DNA from: Bacteroidota bacterium
GTDB lineage: Bacteria > Bacteroidota > Bacteroidia > Chitinophagales > Chitinophagaceae
NCBI GenBank assembly: GCA_029573235.1
Contig: JAKQGX010000007.1
Span: 1 to 64,000 of the forward strand
Direction: 5' to 3'
Length of the DNA stretch: 64,000 nt
Shown in pieces: positions 17,651-26,774 of the stretch. The notes under the pieces are model-generated. The model saw only the letters and a program-made list of their open reading frames with translations, was not told the origin of the DNA and did no database searches. A program made the position numbers and the translations under genes. Numbering within the stretch: position 1 is the stretch's first letter; each line of letters begins with the position of its first letter.

Positions 17651-19306
17651 TGCTTGAATTAATTCTTTAGCATTCTGCAAGGCGGCATTACTCGGATTTT
17701 CGCCATCCATCATTTGAGCAATTGCAACTAAATGCTCTTCGTCGTTTAAGGTTCGTAGTTGGGCGGTTACTCTATTGCCAACAGTTTCTTTATATACATA
17801 GTAATGTGCATCTGACTTTGCGGCTACTTGTGGCAGGTGGGTAATGCACAATACTTGATGGTATTGGGATAAATTTTTCAAAAGAATACTCACTTGTTTT
17901 GCCGACTCACCGGAAATACCGGTATCTACCTCATCAAAAATGAGGGTGGGCATTTGCATTGCTGCAGCTGTGAGCGATTTTATACAAAGCATAATACGGC
18001 TCATTTCGCCACCGGAGGCAGCTTTATATAATGGCGTTAACGTTTTGCTCTTATTGGCATCAAACAAAAATTGAACCTGGTCTCTACCCTGCTGCGTTAT
18101 TTCTTCTGTGGGTTGCAGCTCTACTTTAAAGCGGGCATTAGGCATTCCCACCAACCCTAATAATTCATTCATCTTCACTTCAAAATCCGAGAGACTGTTA
18201 TGTCGGTTTTGGGAAAGTTGTTGGGCTTGTTCAAGCAATGTTGTTTCAAAAGCATCACATTCCTTTTGCAATTGGGCAATGGATGACGTGAGTAGCTCTT
18301 CATTAGCCGCTTCCGACAACATTTGTTGGTGAAGTGCTATTAGTTCGTTGGTTTCTTGCAGCCCATGTTTTTTTAATAATCGGTAACCCACATCCAGACG
18401 CTCTTGCAATGCATGCATCGTTTCGGGGTCAAGGGATACATTGGAGGATAATTGTTGTAACTCCCCGGAAACATCTTTGAGTTCTTCATAAATACTGTTG
18501 AGCCGGTTGATTTGAACCGATAAATCCGGCAAGAGTTTTTCAATAGTTTGTAATTGTTGAATGTTTTTCTTTAGCTCGTTGATAAGTGGCATTTCCCCTT
18601 CTGAAAGGGACTGTTTTGATGCCTCCAATACGGCTAACAATTGCTCACTGTGTGATAATTGCTTCAACCGATTAGCAGCATCTTCCAGTTCATTTTCTTT
18701 AAAGTTAGCGGCTTCCAATTCCTCCATTACAGCCATATTATAAGCTCGTTCTTTTTCTCTTCTTCGCTGCTCGGCATAGATGGACTCTAATTGTTTCTTT
18801 CGTTTTTGATATTGCAAAAATCCTTCTTGATATGATTTTATGATTACTGAATTATCCGCAATGGCATCCAAAACATCCATTTGAAATCGATCTTCTTTCA
18901 ATGCTAAATGTCCAAACTGTTGGTGCATATCTACCAACAATGACGTGAGCCGCTGCAATACAGTGATGGTAACCGGAGTATCGTTGATGAATGCACGAGA
19001 TTTTCCGGTTGCCGATATTTCCCTGCGGATAATACATTCAGGCTCGTAGTCGATTTCTTCTACTGCTAATGCTTCAGCAAAAGGAGCATGGTCGTGCACA
19101 TCAAAATATGCTTCTACCACACACTTCTTTTCTTTATTAAACAAAGTACCTGCATCTGCTCGCTCGCCCAGCACCAACCCCAAAGCTCCTAACAAAATAC
19201 TCTTTCCGGCTCCTGTTTCACCTGTAATAATATTCAAATGACCTTGTGGTGTAAATAGGAGTTGGTCGATGATCACATAATTCTCAATATGCAATTGCTG
19301 TAACAT
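17645..19306 (-). CDS. recN: DNA repair protein RecN
   Basis: About 553 residues of the SMC-like ATPase RecN, which acts early at double-strand breaks to tether DNA. Seen: Walker A GETGAGKSILLGALGLVLG near the N-terminus, long central coiled coils (Gln/Glu/Leu-rich, about residues 150-380), the ABC signature KAASGGEMSRIMLCIKS and Walker B TLIFDEVDTGISG near the C-terminus. The frame begins at 19327, but ATG 19306 (MLQQLHIENYVII) is the usual start. A perfect TATCTTTG element ends 5 nt before this ATG, so the message may be leaderless. It converges with the DAO-family gene with a 6-bp overlap. Confidence 0.95.
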   Translation of the reverse strand: MLQQLHIENYVIIDQLLFTPQGHLNIITGETGAGKSILLGALGLVLGERADAGTLFNKEKKCVVEAYFDVHDHAPFAEALAVEEIDYEPECIIRREISATGKSRAFINDTPVTITVLQRLTSLLVDMHQQFGHLALKEDRFQMDVLDAIADNSVIIKSYQEGFLQYQKRKKQLESIYAEQRRREKERAYNMAVMEELEAANFKENELEDAANRLKQLSHSEQLLAVLEASKQSLSEGEMPLINELKKNIQQLQTIEKLLPDLSVQINRLNSIYEELKDVSGELQQLSSNVSLDPETMHALQERLDVGYRLLKKHGLQETNELIALHQQMLSEAANEELLTSSIAQLQKECDAFETTLLEQAQQLSQNRHNSLSDFEVKMNELLGLVGMPNARFKVELQPTEEITQQGRDQVQFLFDANKSKTLTPLYKAASGGEMSRIMLCIKSLTAAAMQMPTLIFDEVDTGISGESAKQVSILLKNLSQYHQVLCITHLPQVAAKSDAHYYVYKETVGNRVTAQLRTLNDEEHLVAIAQMMDGENPSNAALQNAKELIQAL

Positions 19307-19311
19307 GATGC

Positions 19312-19319
19312 CAAAGATA
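19312..19319 (-). promoter_or_regulatory. -7 promoter element directly before recN
   Basis: Minus-strand TATCTTTG matches TAnnTTTG exactly. Five nucleotides separate it from the ATG at 19306, so transcription would begin at or next to the start codon. A TTTG lies 23 nt further upstream (19343-19346), slightly beyond usual spacing. Confidence 0.45.
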
Positions 19320-19493
19320 GTGGGCAATAATTAACCTTAGTTCAAAAAAATTAAAGCTTTCCATTTACCTTTATACGGTAATTCCTGACGGTGAAATATA
19401 GCAACAACACCATTCGTTTTTTGCTATTCCAACTAAGGGTAAAAACCACTTATTCATTCAAGCCATAATCAATAATACCGCACGTTGCATTCA

Positions 19494-20918
19494 ATGAAAA
19501 GAGAAGCCATATCCGTATTTGATATTTTTAAAATTGGTGTCGGACCCAGTAGCTCACATACCTTAGGTCCATGGCGTGCCGCCTTACGGTTTAATGAAAC
19601 CGTATCGGCAAAAGGATGGGAACAAGTACAACAAGTAAAAGTGCTATTATATGGTTCTTTAGCAAAAACCGGAAAAGGTCACGGAACAGATATCGCTGTT
19701 ATCTTGGGGCTTTGTGGCGAAGACCCGGTGACATTTGATGTGAACGCTATCACCGAAAAAATTCAACAAATCAGTACCGAAAAAAAGATGCGTTATGCGG
19801 GTCGTGTGGATATTGACTTTGACCCGGCAATTGATGTTGCGTTTTTGATGCAAGAATCACTACCCTTCCATCCCAATGCCGTTACATTTTTATGCACCTA
19901 CAAAGATGGTACGCAAATAGCCGAAACATATTATTCAATCGGTGGGGGATTTGTAGTAAAAGAAGGTGAAGAAAATAATGCGGGGAATGTTGTAGAACTC
20001 CCCTTCCCTATTGAGAAAGCGGACGATTTATTGCACTGGTGCCGCAAAACGGGATTGTCTATTTCGGAAGTGGTGATGGAAAATGAAATTAGCTGGCAGC
20101 AAGAAACAGATGTACGAAAAGGAGTATTGCGACTTTGGGGCGTTATGCGCGATTGCATTTACAACGGTATTCATAAAAAAGGATTGTTGCCGGGCGGGTT
20201 GAATGTTACGCGACGTGCATCGATGCTGAACAAAAAACTTTTAGGTGAAAAAAGCTATACCAACTATGATGAATGGCTTTCTGCAGTTCGTAGTGGAGGT
20301 TCGGGATTTCAATACACGTTAGATTGGGTGAGTTGCTTTGCCCTTTCGGTAAATGAAGAAAATGCTTCTTTCAGTCGAGTAGTAACGGCACCGACCAACG
20401 GAGCTGCGGGTGTTGTTCCCGCGGTGCTGCAATACTTCATTACATTTTGCGATGGCAATCATGAAGAAAAAATTATCCAATTTCTATTAACCGCTTCAGA
20501 AATTGGGAGCATCTTCAAAAAAGGAGCTACCCTATCGGCAGCCATGGGCGGTTGCCAAGCAGAGATAGGCGTATCATCTGCCATGGCGGCGGCAGCACTT
20601 ACGGAATGTATGGGTGGTAGTGCCCCCCAATGCTTAATGGCGGCCGAAATAGCTATGGAACATCACTTGGGGCTCACCTGCGACCCCATCGGTGGATTGG
20701 TACAGGTGCCTTGTATCGAGCGAAACACAATGGGCGCCATAAAAGCGATAACGGCATCACAACTTGCGCTGCTCAGCAATCCTGATAATGCACGTGTGTC
20801 GCTTGATACCGTAGTGCAAACCATGTGGGAGACGGCGCTGGATATGAATCATAAGTACAAAGAAACCTCCGAAGGCGGATTAGCAATGCATATCCCCCTT
20901 GGTCTGAAAGAGTGTTAA
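19494..20918 (+). CDS. sdaA: L-serine ammonia-lyase, iron-sulfur, single-chain
   Basis: About 474 residues, fusing the beta and alpha domains of iron-sulfur L-serine dehydratase. The N-terminal domain carries [20 protein letters not shown]; the C-terminal domain carries [31 protein letters not shown] and [18 protein letters not shown], whose cysteines ligate the 4Fe-4S cluster. It converts serine to pyruvate and ammonia. The frame can be read from a TTG at 19485, but the ATG at 19494 is the likely start. A strong hairpin shared with the convergent VOC gene follows. Confidence 0.95.
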   Translation: MKREAISVFDIFKIGVGPSSSHTLGPWRAALRFNETVSAKGWEQVQQVKVLLYGSLAKTGKGHGTDIAVILGLCGEDPVTFDVNAITEKIQQISTEKKMRYAGRVDIDFDPAIDVAFLMQESLPFHPNAVTFLCTYKDGTQIAETYYSIGGGFVVKEGEENNAGNVVELPFPIEKADDLLHWCRKTGLSISEVVMENEISWQQETDVRKGVLRLWGVMRDCIYNGIHKKGLLPGGLNVTRRASMLNKKLLGEKSYTNYDEWLSAVRSGGSGFQYTLDWVSCFALSVNEENASFSRVVTAPTNGAAGVVPAVLQYFITFCDGNHEEKIIQFLLTASEIGSIFKKGATLSAAMGGCQAEIGVSSAMAAAALTECMGGSAPQCLMAAEIAMEHHLGLTCDPIGGLVQVPCIERNTMGAIKAITASQLALLSNPDNARVSLDTVVQTMWETALDMNHKYKETSEGGLAMHIPLGLKEC

Positions 20919-20952
20919 GGGTATATTGTAGCTTGGAAGGATAAAAAGTGAA

Positions 20953-20993
20953 AAAGGCTTGCTTCACTACTATGAGTAACGAAGCAAGCCTTT
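20953..20993. terminator. Bidirectional hairpin between sdaA and the VOC gene
   Basis: A perfect 13-bp inverted repeat (AAAGGCTTGCTTC / GAAGCAAGCCTTT) with a 15-nt loop sits between convergent stops. A-rich and T-rich flanks suit termination from the plus side and partly from the minus side. Confidence 0.8.
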
Positions 20994-20998
20994 AGCAA

Positions 20999-21433
20999 TT
21001 ACATGGCTCCTTTTTCATTGAAGCTTATCATCCAGTTGATACCAAATTTATCAATAAGAGTTCCAAAAAAATCGCCCCAAAAAGTATCTGCCATGGGCAT
21101 GGTTACTTGTCCACCGGAGGATAATTTTTCAAAAAGTTCAAGGGCTTCCGCTTTTGAGCTGGCGGTAATGGATATCGAATAGTTATTACCTTGTTTGAAA
21201 GAAGGCGACCATTCGCCACCTACATCGCTACCCATTAATATGGTGTCTCCCACCGGCAGACTGACGTGCATAATTTTGTTTTTGTCCGCATCCGGAACTT
21301 TGTATTCCTCGCTTGTAGGTATTTCGCTAAAGCGACCAATAAAATTAAATTCTCCTCCAAAGACCAATTGATAAAATAAAAAGGCGGCTTCGCAGTTCCC
21401 GTCAAAATTTAAATACGTGTTAATGGTTTTCAT
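20999..21433 (-). CDS. VOC family protein, PhnB/glyoxalase-like
   Basis: 144 residues resembling PhnB-like 3-demethylubiquinone methyltransferase/glyoxalase-fold proteins. The start INTYLNFDGNCEAAFLFYQ and the core IMHVSLPVGDTILMGSD and ITMPMADTFWGDFFGTLIDKFGINWMI-type segments (here VTMPMADTFWG then FGTLIDKFGINWM) are standard for the family. Metal-binding and catalytic roles are not established for most members. The ATG at 21433 is preferred to the longer frame from 21478 because it starts the conserved N-terminal strand. Confidence 0.88.
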   Translation of the reverse strand: MKTINTYLNFDGNCEAAFLFYQLVFGGEFNFIGRFSEIPTSEEYKVPDADKNKIMHVSLPVGDTILMGSDVGGEWSPSFKQGNNYSISITASSKAEALELFEKLSSGGQVTMPMADTFWGDFFGTLIDKFGINWMISFNEKGAM

Positions 21434-21677
21434 TTTTGTTGTTTTTATGATGAATGAATAAATGCTGTTAATATTCAAATTAAGAATGCATATTTTTCTT
21501 TGATGCTCATGATTTCATTTTTGTTAGGCATTACTGTATTGCTTTCATGGAACCAAAAGCTATTGTTTTCCAACTCAACGTAGCAGAGCTCAAGATTTTT
21601 GTCAAATGTATAGATTATCGAATGGTTGGTGGTAAGAGTTGCCTCCCCCTTTTAGGGTGATATTTTTTCATATTATA

Positions 21678-24137
21678 TTAAAAGCGAGCAATAATTTTCA
21701 ATGTAATATTTCTACCCATATTGTAAATGCCATAGCTGCCATTGGTGCTGTTTTGATAGTACTCAAAATATTTCAAACGACTCAAATGCGATTGATAGGC
21801 TTTGTCAAAAATATTGTTTGCCTGCAAGATAACTTGCAATGTTGAAGCCTTGTAATAACGGATGTCTGTACGGATGCCAATGTGCCAAAGGGTATATGAC
21901 GGTGTATAGGTTTCGGTACTGTTCAATGCTAAATACCTGTTTTGCTGCGCATGGTATTCCATCTCTATCTTAGGTGTTATGGATGTGATCCATTTACAGG
22001 AAGGATTTCTCTCGTAAGACAAGCTGCTATTGATTTTCATAGGAGGAATCAAGGGCAAATATTCGCCGTCAACTCCTTTGTTTTTATAGGCTGCTTTTCT
22101 ATTAAATCCATATACCACACTCATACTATTATCCCAACGGATCCCATTTATCATTTCAGGATGAAGAGCGAGCCATGCCTCGGCACCATAAAGTTGTGCA
22201 GCAGCTTGTTGGTATTGATAGGTTCTGTTGCCTTGCGCATCCAATAGGAGATTTCCGTTTGCATCCACTACAGCTGACATGTAGATATAGTTTTGAATTT
22301 GGTTATGAAACAAACTTCCTTCAGCAGAAAAATTGGGAAACTTCATGTGTACTCCCATATCCTCTTGCAATGAAAATTCCGGTTGAAAATTTCGGTTGCC
22401 TAAATAGATGATGTGAGCACCTGGATCTAATCCGTTACTACCTATTTCTGTCACATTGGGTGCCCTGTAAGCCCTTGCTATATTAGCTTTCAGGCTGATG
22501 GCATCATTAGGTATATACGTTACGCCTACGCTGCCACTCATGCCTTGAAACCATTTTTCGTATGCTTCAAATTGTAAAATAGCTCCGGCTGCCTGAGGGT
22601 TGTGCACTTGCTGCTTGAATCCGGTTTCGGAATGAATGCCTACATAAAAATCATTCCATTGCACATGCCGAACATCATACCGCATGCCACCACTTAGCGT
22701 CCATTTTTCATGCTTCCATTTGGCATAGAAATAAACACCACCGTCGTATATATGATAGTCCGGAATGGGAAAGTCAGTAGCCTCTTTGTTCTTATTGTTT
22801 TGAAGCATACCATTGACACCGATGGATGTCTCTATGTTTAGATACTTGGGGGCATTATATCGCAATCCATAGTTAAACGTATTTAAGCGCATATACATGC
22901 CAGCTTGTTGAGGCTTTTGCGGATGGGTATATTCCCTTCTTTTATTTTGTTGCCCACCTAGTAAAATGTCTATATCGCCCTCCCCTACTACTTGTTGATG
23001 GTGTAGGTATAATCGGTAATGTTGGATGTGCTGCGCCAAATCCGGAATGGTATAACTGTTTAGCGCTTGATTGGAAACAACGGGTCGTTTTGTGATATCA
23101 TCATCATCTCCTTCATACACTTGATGGGTAAACTTTCGAGTCATTGAGTCGCGGCTGCCATCCGGTATACCTTGGTGATTGTTGTAAAGTGTAGCACTTA
23201 TTTGAGAGGATGATTTGTCGGTTTTATAGCCGGATAGTATAGAGAGATTGGTTGCTGCAAAATTGGTGAGATATACCCTTCCGTCTATAGCGTTTCGATA
23301 GTTTTGAGCCATGCGATGTGAGCCACGAATGGCGGTCATAAAATGCTCCCCGGAGTAATCCAATCGGAAACCGTTACCCACAAGATTATTGTTGGTTTGA
23401 TATTCGTGGGTCAATTTTCCGTGTAACTTTTTATCCTTTTTATCCGGAATACCTGCATACAAACTAATGACACCGGCAATAGCATCGGAGCCGTATAGCA
23501 AGCTGGCAGGACCTTTTATGACTTCTGCTTTTTCTAAATTATAGTCATCTACTTCCAGCCCGTGCTCATCTCCATATTGTTGCCCTTCCTGACGAATACC
23601 ATCATACAAAGTCAGTACCCGATTGTACCCTAGTCCGTGAATAAAGGGCTTCGAGATATTCGGGCCGGTTTTTACAGCATTCAGTCCGGGTACATTTTTT
23701 ACGAGCACATCAATAATGTTTCCCTCCGTAGTACTTTCTATTTGCCTTGTAGAAACAGAAGAAATAGAGATAGGATTTTCTTTGATTAAGGTAGCGCGCG
23801 TAGCCCCTGTTATCACTACATTATCTAATATGGTTTCACGAATTCCCGCTTTCAAATAATGGTTGTACACTGTTTTGCCTTTTTGAATATACAGCGTGTC
23901 TGATGCATAACCATAGGCATATAACACCATAAAAGAAGGTTCATTTTGTGGAGATGTGGTGATAGCAAATCGTCCATTATCATCTGTTTGCACTGCTTCC
24001 ATTGATGGATAAAGAATAACGTTGCATAAAGCAATTACCTTCCTGCTGTCTTTGTCTTTTATGACGCCCTGTAGGGTTTGCGCCTTTCCTATTGCAGCAG
24101 TGAAGAGAGCAATTATAGTGTATAATACGGGTTTCAT
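21678..24137 (-). CDS. TonB-dependent outer-membrane receptor, probably metal-regulated
   Basis: 819 residues. A signal peptide (about 1-19) is followed by a carboxypeptidase-regulatory-like domain (LQGVIKDKDSRKVIALCNVILYP, about 20-105), the TonB plug (about 110-235, with VKNVPGLNAVKTGPNISKP and VIKGPASLLYGSDAIAGV) and a beta-barrel to the C-terminus. It imports a substrate across the outer membrane using TonB energy. It is divergent from a DtxR-family regulator with an inverted repeat between them, so iron, manganese or a metal chelate is a reasonable substrate guess. His-rich stretches (QHIQHYRLYLHHQQ) near residues 365-380 are compatible with metal binding. Confidence 0.9.
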   Translation of the reverse strand: MKPVLYTIIALFTAAIGKAQTLQGVIKDKDSRKVIALCNVILYPSMEAVQTDDNGRFAITTSPQNEPSFMVLYAYGYASDTLYIQKGKTVYNHYLKAGIRETILDNVVITGATRATLIKENPISISSVSTRQIESTTEGNIIDVLVKNVPGLNAVKTGPNISKPFIHGLGYNRVLTLYDGIRQEGQQYGDEHGLEVDDYNLEKAEVIKGPASLLYGSDAIAGVISLYAGIPDKKDKKLHGKLTHEYQTNNNLVGNGFRLDYSGEHFMTAIRGSHRMAQNYRNAIDGRVYLTNFAATNLSILSGYKTDKSSSQISATLYNNHQGIPDGSRDSMTRKFTHQVYEGDDDDITKRPVVSNQALNSYTIPDLAQHIQHYRLYLHHQQVVGEGDIDILLGGQQNKRREYTHPQKPQQAGMYMRLNTFNYGLRYNAPKYLNIETSIGVNGMLQNNKNKEATDFPIPDYHIYDGGVYFYAKWKHEKWTLSGGMRYDVRHVQWNDFYVGIHSETGFKQQVHNPQAAGAILQFEAYEKWFQGMSGSVGVTYIPNDAISLKANIARAYRAPNVTEIGSNGLDPGAHIIYLGNRNFQPEFSLQEDMGVHMKFPNFSAEGSLFHNQIQNYIYMSAVVDANGNLLLDAQGNRTYQYQQAAAQLYGAEAWLALHPEMINGIRWDNSMSVVYGFNRKAAYKNKGVDGEYLPLIPPMKINSSLSYERNPSCKWITSITPKIEMEYHAQQNRYLALNSTETYTPSYTLWHIGIRTDIRYYKASTLQVILQANNIFDKAYQSHLSRLKYFEYYQNSTNGSYGIYNMGRNITLKIIARF

Positions 24138-24163
24138 ATTCCTTAAAATTTATCAATCATTTG

Positions 24164-24171
24164 CGAAACTA
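24164..24171 (-). promoter_or_regulatory. Possible -7 element of the TonB receptor gene
   Basis: Minus-strand TAGTTTCG matches TAnnTTTG at all but one position. It lies 26 nt before the receptor ATG and 5 nt from the GTTAG-N6-CTAAC repeat, so a bound regulator would cover the promoter. Confidence 0.35.
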
Positions 24172-24176
24172 AAATA

Positions 24177-24192
24177 GTTAGTCTTATCTAAC
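24177..24192. promoter_or_regulatory. Candidate DtxR-family operator between receptor and regulator genes
   Basis: The inverted repeat GTTAG-TCTTAT-CTAAC lies centrally in the 90-bp divergent spacer. Known DtxR/IdeR boxes have the form TTAGGTTAGCCTAACCTAA, so the half-sites GTTAG/CTAAC agree in sequence. It abuts the putative receptor promoter and lies about 36 bp before the regulator ATG, so one site could control both genes. Confidence 0.5.
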
Positions 24193-24227
24193 AAATATTT
24201 TTAAGGAAATCATTTTATCTTTACACT

Positions 24228-24884
24228 ATGATATCACAAGCAGAAGAAAATTATTTGAAGGCACTCTTTCATCTCACCAATGAAACGGAAGAGAAAGTAG
24301 AAGCCGGTACAAACGAGTTGGCATTTTATTTAGAAGTGAAGCCGGCTACGGTAAATGATATGTTGAAGAAGCTAAAAGAGAAAGAACTGGTATCGTATAA
24401 GAAGTATGGCAAAATAATGCTGACACAACAAGGTAGGGAATATGCTGTAGAAGTTGTTCGAAAGCACCGTCTTTGGGAAACATTTTTATATGAGAAGCTC
24501 GAGTTTAGTTGGGACGAAGTGCATGAAGTGGCAGAGCAATTAGAGCATATCAAGTCAAAGAAATTAGTGGAGCAATTAGATCGTTTTTTAGGATTCCCCA
24601 AAATAGACCCGCATGGAGACCCTATCCCCAACTCGAAAGGTGAAATCAAATACCTCAAACGAAAAACATTGACAGATATACCGGTGGGTGCCGTGTGTAA
24701 ATTAGTAGCCGTAAAAGACAGCAGTGCTTCTTTTTTGCAATATGCAGTACAAATAGGATTGGGGTTGAGTAGTAAAATAAAAATTATCAGTCGGCAAGAA
24801 TTTGATGGCTCTGTAGAAATAGAAATTGACAACAAGCGTTCAACTGTCAGTCAAAAATTTGCGGAAAACCTATTTGTATTATAA
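24228..24884 (+). CDS. Metal-dependent transcriptional regulator, DtxR/MntR family
   Basis: 218 residues in the usual order: an N-terminal winged helix (ISQAEENYLKALFHLT to MLKKLKEKELVSYKKYGKIMLTQQGREYA, about 1-70), a dimerisation/metal-binding helix region (VRKHRLWETFLYEKLEF, DEVHEVAEQLEHI, about 75-140), and a C-terminal SH3/FeoA-like domain (about 150-218). The His and Glu residues in RKHRLWE and EVAEQLEH correspond to family metal ligands. On binding Mn2+ or Fe2+ it would repress uptake genes. It is divergent from the TonB receptor and shares the inverted repeat. A TATCTTTA element ends 4 nt before the ATG. Confidence 0.92.
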   Translation: MISQAEENYLKALFHLTNETEEKVEAGTNELAFYLEVKPATVNDMLKKLKEKELVSYKKYGKIMLTQQGREYAVEVVRKHRLWETFLYEKLEFSWDEVHEVAEQLEHIKSKKLVEQLDRFLGFPKIDPHGDPIPNSKGEIKYLKRKTLTDIPVGAVCKLVAVKDSSASFLQYAVQIGLGLSSKIKIISRQEFDGSVEIEIDNKRSTVSQKFAENLFVL

Positions 24885-25035
24885 TACATACTCGCTTCCA
24901 AATTGTAATAATAGAAAGTAGGAAACTATTGAAATTACCTCTCTCAAGGGTGGCTAAAGGAATGCATTGAGGGGTAAAACATATTTATTCATTGCAAAAA
25001 AAATTTTTACCTTTCGAGCTAAATAAAAAATATTC

Positions 25036-26586
25036 ATGTCAAGTCAAAACGGTAACGGAACAGAAATCTCCATGAACCAGCAATCGGCATCGTCCGGAAA
25101 AGGACATCCCAAAGGACTGTACCTACTCTTTTTTACAGAAATGTGGGAACGCTTCAGCTATTACGGTATGCGTGCCATTTTCGTATTATACATGGTCAAC
25201 CAACTGCGATTGGCACAAGATGAAGCATCTAATATTTACGGTAGCTTCACTGGTCTTGTGTACTTAACTCCATTGTTGGGTGGATACCTGTGTGATCGTT
25301 TTTTAGGCAACAGAAGAAGTATCGAGATTGGGGGATTGCTGATGGCTATTGGGCAGTTTGCCATGTTCTTCAGCGCCTCTGCTACTGGCGTAACAGCGAT
25401 AAGTTTGATGTGGGTAGCCCTCACACTGTTAATTGTAGGCAACGGATTTTTTAAACCCAACATATCTACCATGGTGGGGCAATTATATCCGAAAGGAGAC
25501 CGCCGTGTAGATGCTGCCTTCACTGTGTTTTACATGGGTATCAATTTAGGTGCTTTCTTTTCACCATTGATTTGTGGAACGTTGGGTGAGAAAATTGATT
25601 TTAAATGGGGCTTCTTTGCAGCAGGTATCGGGATGATATTGGGGCTTATCACCTTCATGTTGCAAAAAAATAAAGTTCTCGTTGATGGCGACAACAAGCC
25701 TATCGGATTGCCCGTGAAAAAAATGGGCATTAAGGAATTTGGAATTATTGCAGGAACCATCGGTTTGATATTCTTCTTGCTGAATTTTAAATCCATGTTT
25801 AATAATGACACCGATTTAATAGGCTATCTTATTTATGGTGCTATGGTAATAATGCCATTGATCATACTTACCGACAAAAGCTTATTAAAAGAAGAGCGCG
25901 ACCGTATCATTGTTATTTTCATCTTGGCCTTCTTCGTTATCTTCTTTTGGGGTGCTTTCGAGCAAGCGGGGGCATCGCTTACCATCTTTGCCGACCGCCA
26001 AACCGACCGACATATCTTTGGTGTTGAGATGCCGGCAAGTTATTTCCAATCGGTAAATCCATTAGCCATTATCTTGTTGGCACCACTGTTTTCATCCATG
26101 TGGTTGGGCTTGGGCAAACGCAACTTAGAGCCCTCATCCCCTCGTAAAATGGCTATCGGTTTAACCTTAGTTGCCTTGGGTTATGTAGTTATAGCCTTTG
26201 CAGTATATGGGCTGGGTGCAGCAGACAAGGTATCTATGTTTTGGTTATTTGCTCTATACATCATTCATACCATGGGTGAGTTGTGTTTGTCGCCTATTGG
26301 CTTGTCTATGGTTTCCAAATTATCACCGGCACGTTTTTCTTCCTTGCTGATGGGTACATGGTTTTTGGCAAATGCGGCTGCCAACAAATTTGCCGGCACT
26401 TTATCAGCTTTGATTCCCGGTGGAGGTGAGTCCGGTGAAGGAAACGCGGTTACGTCATTCATGGGTTTTCAAATCGAAAACTTATTTGACTTCTTCTTAG
26501 TGTTTATTGTTATGTGTGGCGCAGCGGCATTAATATTATTTGCTATCAGCCGCTGGTTAGGCAAAAAAATGCATGGCATTCATTAG
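25036..26586 (+). CDS. Proton-dependent oligopeptide transporter (POT/PTR2 family)
   Basis: 516 residues with about 12-14 membrane helices. The family signature ExxERFSYYGMRA is at about residues 36-48 (FTEMWERFSYYGMRA), and the second POT motif GAFFSPLICGTLGEK-type region follows FYMGINLG. It imports di- and tripeptides with protons at the cytoplasmic membrane. A hydrophilic N-terminal stretch of about 25 residues precedes the first helix. The -7-like TACCTTTC lies about 30 bp before the ATG. A long hairpin terminator follows the stop. Confidence 0.94.
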   Translation: MSSQNGNGTEISMNQQSASSGKGHPKGLYLLFFTEMWERFSYYGMRAIFVLYMVNQLRLAQDEASNIYGSFTGLVYLTPLLGGYLCDRFLGNRRSIEIGGLLMAIGQFAMFFSASATGVTAISLMWVALTLLIVGNGFFKPNISTMVGQLYPKGDRRVDAAFTVFYMGINLGAFFSPLICGTLGEKIDFKWGFFAAGIGMILGLITFMLQKNKVLVDGDNKPIGLPVKKMGIKEFGIIAGTIGLIFFLLNFKSMFNNDTDLIGYLIYGAMVIMPLIILTDKSLLKEERDRIIVIFILAFFVIFFWGAFEQAGASLTIFADRQTDRHIFGVEMPASYFQSVNPLAIILLAPLFSSMWLGLGKRNLEPSSPRKMAIGLTLVALGYVVIAFAVYGLGAADKVSMFWLFALYIIHTMGELCLSPIGLSMVSKLSPARFSSLLMGTWFLANAAANKFAGTLSALIPGGGESGEGNAVTSFMGFQIENLFDFFLVFIVMCGAAALILFAISRWLGKKMHGIH

Positions 26587-26607
26587 TATTAAATTTCAGA
26601 ATATAGT

Positions 26608-26650
26608 AGCGGCTGCAACAAGCGTTTATGTTGTAGCCGCTTTTGTTTTT
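26608..26650 (+). terminator. Strong hairpin terminator after the POT transporter gene
   Basis: AGCGGCTGCAACA pairs with TGTTGTAGCCGCT over 13 bp (one G-T pair) across an 8-nt loop and is followed by TTTGTTTTTT. Confidence 0.85.
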
Positions 26651-26747
26651 TGTAAGTGTATGGATGGGATAATATTTCATTAATAAGCCCGTTATATACT
26701 ACTATATCGGATGCATGGCGCCGTAGCTTTTGGATTGAATAATAAAT

Positions 26748-26755
26748 TATCTTTG
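26748..26755 (+). promoter_or_regulatory. -7 promoter element of the lipoprotein gene upstream of dnaK
   Basis: TATCTTTG is a perfect TAnnTTTG match, 19 nt before the ATG at 26775. A TTTG at 26729-26732 is a little too close (15 nt) to be a standard -33. Confidence 0.4.
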
Positions 26756-26774
26756 TCAACTTTCGAAAAAACAC

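Noticed and set aside
21547-21660. 37-codon plus-strand frame between the VOC and TonB receptor genes
   Set aside because: Short, with no homology I recognise, no promoter, and no conservation evidence. It could be a small protein or chance.
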